Positions 24,852-25,382 of a stretch of 25,382 bases of DNA are shown here, piece after piece. The position numbers and the translations under genes were made by a program. Location of the stretch: assembly GCA_039208045.1 (NCBI GenBank), contig JBCCRH010000026.1, positions 1-25,382 on the forward strand, given 5' to 3'. The DNA comes from JBCCRH01 sp039208045 (GTDB taxonomy: Bacteria; Bacteroidota; Bacteroidia; Chitinophagales; Saprospiraceae). The notes beneath the pieces are model-generated. The model saw only the letters and a list, made by a program, of their open reading frames with translations, was not told the origin of the DNA and did no database searches. Positions within the stretch are counted from its first letter, which is position 1. Each line of letters opens with the position of its first letter.

Positions 24852-24888
24852 AAAAAGGCTCGCATGACTCGTTGTGCGAGCCTTTTTT
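24852..24888 (+). terminator. Intrinsic terminator of rpsP
   Basis: AAAAAGGCTCGCA (24852-24864) and TGCGAGCCTTTTT (24875-24887) form a perfect 13-bp stem around a 10-base loop with a run of six T, starting 18 bp after the rpsP stop. Confidence 0.93.
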
Positions 24889-24889
24889 G

Positions 24890-24919
24890 TTGCCCTTTTC
24901 AAATTTTACCTTATATTTG
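24890..24919 (+). promoter_or_regulatory. Promoter of the right-edge gene
   Basis: TTG at 24890-24892 and TATATTTG at 24912-24919 (exact TAnnTTTG) are 19 bases apart. It lies immediately after the rpsP terminator and 140 bp before the start codon at 25060, implying a leader of about 130 nt. Confidence 0.65.
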
Positions 24920-24945
24920 CAACGCTACGTTTATTTCGCTCATTT

Positions 24946-24987
24946 ATGATCGATAAAACAAGGCACACTATAACGGCTATACTTTAA
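24946..24987 (+). CDS. Possible 13-residue leader peptide
   Basis: MIDKTRHTITAIL is an open frame in the leader between the predicted promoter and a hairpin at 25003-25036. It has three Thr and three Ile in 13 residues, reminiscent of attenuation leader peptides, but a frame this short can arise by chance and the downstream gene is not a recognised biosynthetic gene. Confidence 0.15.
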   Translation: MIDKTRHTITAIL

Positions 24988-25002
24988 TTCAAAATATTTG
25001 TG

Positions 25003-25036
25003 AACCTGGTAGTGCTTTAATTTGCACTATCAGGTT
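25003..25036 (+). other. Leader hairpin upstream of the right-edge gene
   Basis: AACCTGGTAGTGC (25003-25015) pairs with GCACTATCAGGTT (25024-25036) over 13 bp including one G-U, with an 8-base loop. It is followed by TGCTCTT, a weak U-tract, and ends 23 bp before the start codon. It could be an attenuator or a 5' stabilising structure. Confidence 0.55.
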
Positions 25037-25059
25037 TGCTCTTAAAATAGGACTACATT

Positions 25060-25382
25060 ATGTTGGAATTGGATAAGGAGTATCTAGAACAATTGGAAGG
25101 ATTGGCAGGCGAAATTCAGGGTGCAGAAGAGTTAAGTGCCTATCTAGATACGGAGGAAGAGGAAGATTACATGCGACTCAAAGAATCGTTTGAACCCCGA
25201 ATTGCTCTACTCTATAATGACGTAGCAAGGAAAAATCCACTCCAAATAATTGCCTTCGAAACAGTACTATTAGATCAGCTCTTTGAAGGGCTTTACCTGC
25301 CTAAAATATTAGGCTACAGTGTCTTGCGTGGCGAAGTACACCCGCAACGCATGAAATATGTACGTCCTCAAGATCACTTTAA
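25060..25382 (+). CDS. Unrecognised cytoplasmic protein (N-terminal 107 residues; runs off the right edge)
   Basis: The frame from ATG 25060 stays open to the window end. It reads MLELDKEYLEQLEGLAGEIQ, then an acidic stretch (LDTEEEEDYMRLKESFEPR) and LLDQLFEGLYLPKILGYSVL, ending ...RPQDHF. No signal peptide or membrane segment is visible, and the N-terminal half is predicted helical and very acidic. I do not recognise the family. A promoter and leader hairpin precede it, which supports its being expressed as a separate unit from rpsP. Confidence 0.75.
   Translation, partial: MLELDKEYLEQLEGLAGEIQGAEELSAYLDTEEEEDYMRLKESFEPRIALLYNDVARKNPLQIIAFETVLLDQLFEGLYLPKILGYSVLRGEVHPQRMKYVRPQDHF

Overview
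The window reads as chromosomal DNA of a Bacteroidota bacterium, most likely of the Saprospiria/Lewinella kind (the class is inference). Three lines of evidence support the phylum. Many large secreted proteins end in type IX secretion system (T9SS) C-terminal sorting domains of type A (VYPNP.../VFPNPTSG...GIYLV) and type B (VPNAFSPNNDG...NDTFGPF...DRWG...GVYVW). Start codons lack Shine-Dalgarno sequences. Several intergenic regions carry the Bacteroidota promoter -7 motif TAnnTTTG. No tRNA, rRNA, CRISPR array, transposase or phage gene was seen.

Layout. (1) 1-2359, minus: 5'-terminal part of a large secreted multidomain protein that runs off the left edge. (2) 2466-5581, plus: a DUF1800 + DUF1501 pair, the second with a twin-arginine signal and a FlgD/sorting-like C-terminal domain. 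(3) 5713-9502, plus: a translationally coupled trio of a beta-barrel-like outer-membrane protein and two paralogous kelch-like lipoproteins, followed by an OmpR-type response regulator (9587-10276) without a kinase. (4) 10280-14150, minus: three tandem paralogous secreted proteins with type B sorting domains, convergent with the regulator at only 3 bp. (5) 14246-16868, plus: a secreted protein with a type A sorting domain and a secreted lipase-like hydrolase, closed by a hairpin terminator; then a PQQ-type beta-propeller lipoprotein (17046-18287). (6) 18354-20367, minus: a 7-bladed-type propeller protein whose N-terminus appears split by a one-base frameshift. (7) 20368-21063: about 0.7 kb without a gene, filled with palindromes and direct/inverted repeats. 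(8) 21064-24111, minus: a 1015-residue Gly-rich/Ig/PKD protein with a type A sorting domain. (9) 24283-24834, plus: rpsP (ribosomal protein S16) with a clear promoter and terminator, then the start of an unrecognised gene (25060 to the right edge).

Apart from rpsP and the response regulator, nearly everything encodes cell-surface or secreted proteins, so the window is mainly an envelope/secretome neighbourhood. It contains no complete recognisable defence, biosynthetic or mobile system. The points most worth a second look are the palindrome-rich repeat mosaic (20452-21062), the frameshifted propeller gene, the tandem triplet of type B cargo proteins, the Tat-exported DUF1501 protein with a sorting-like tail, and the coupled barrel/lipoprotein trio.
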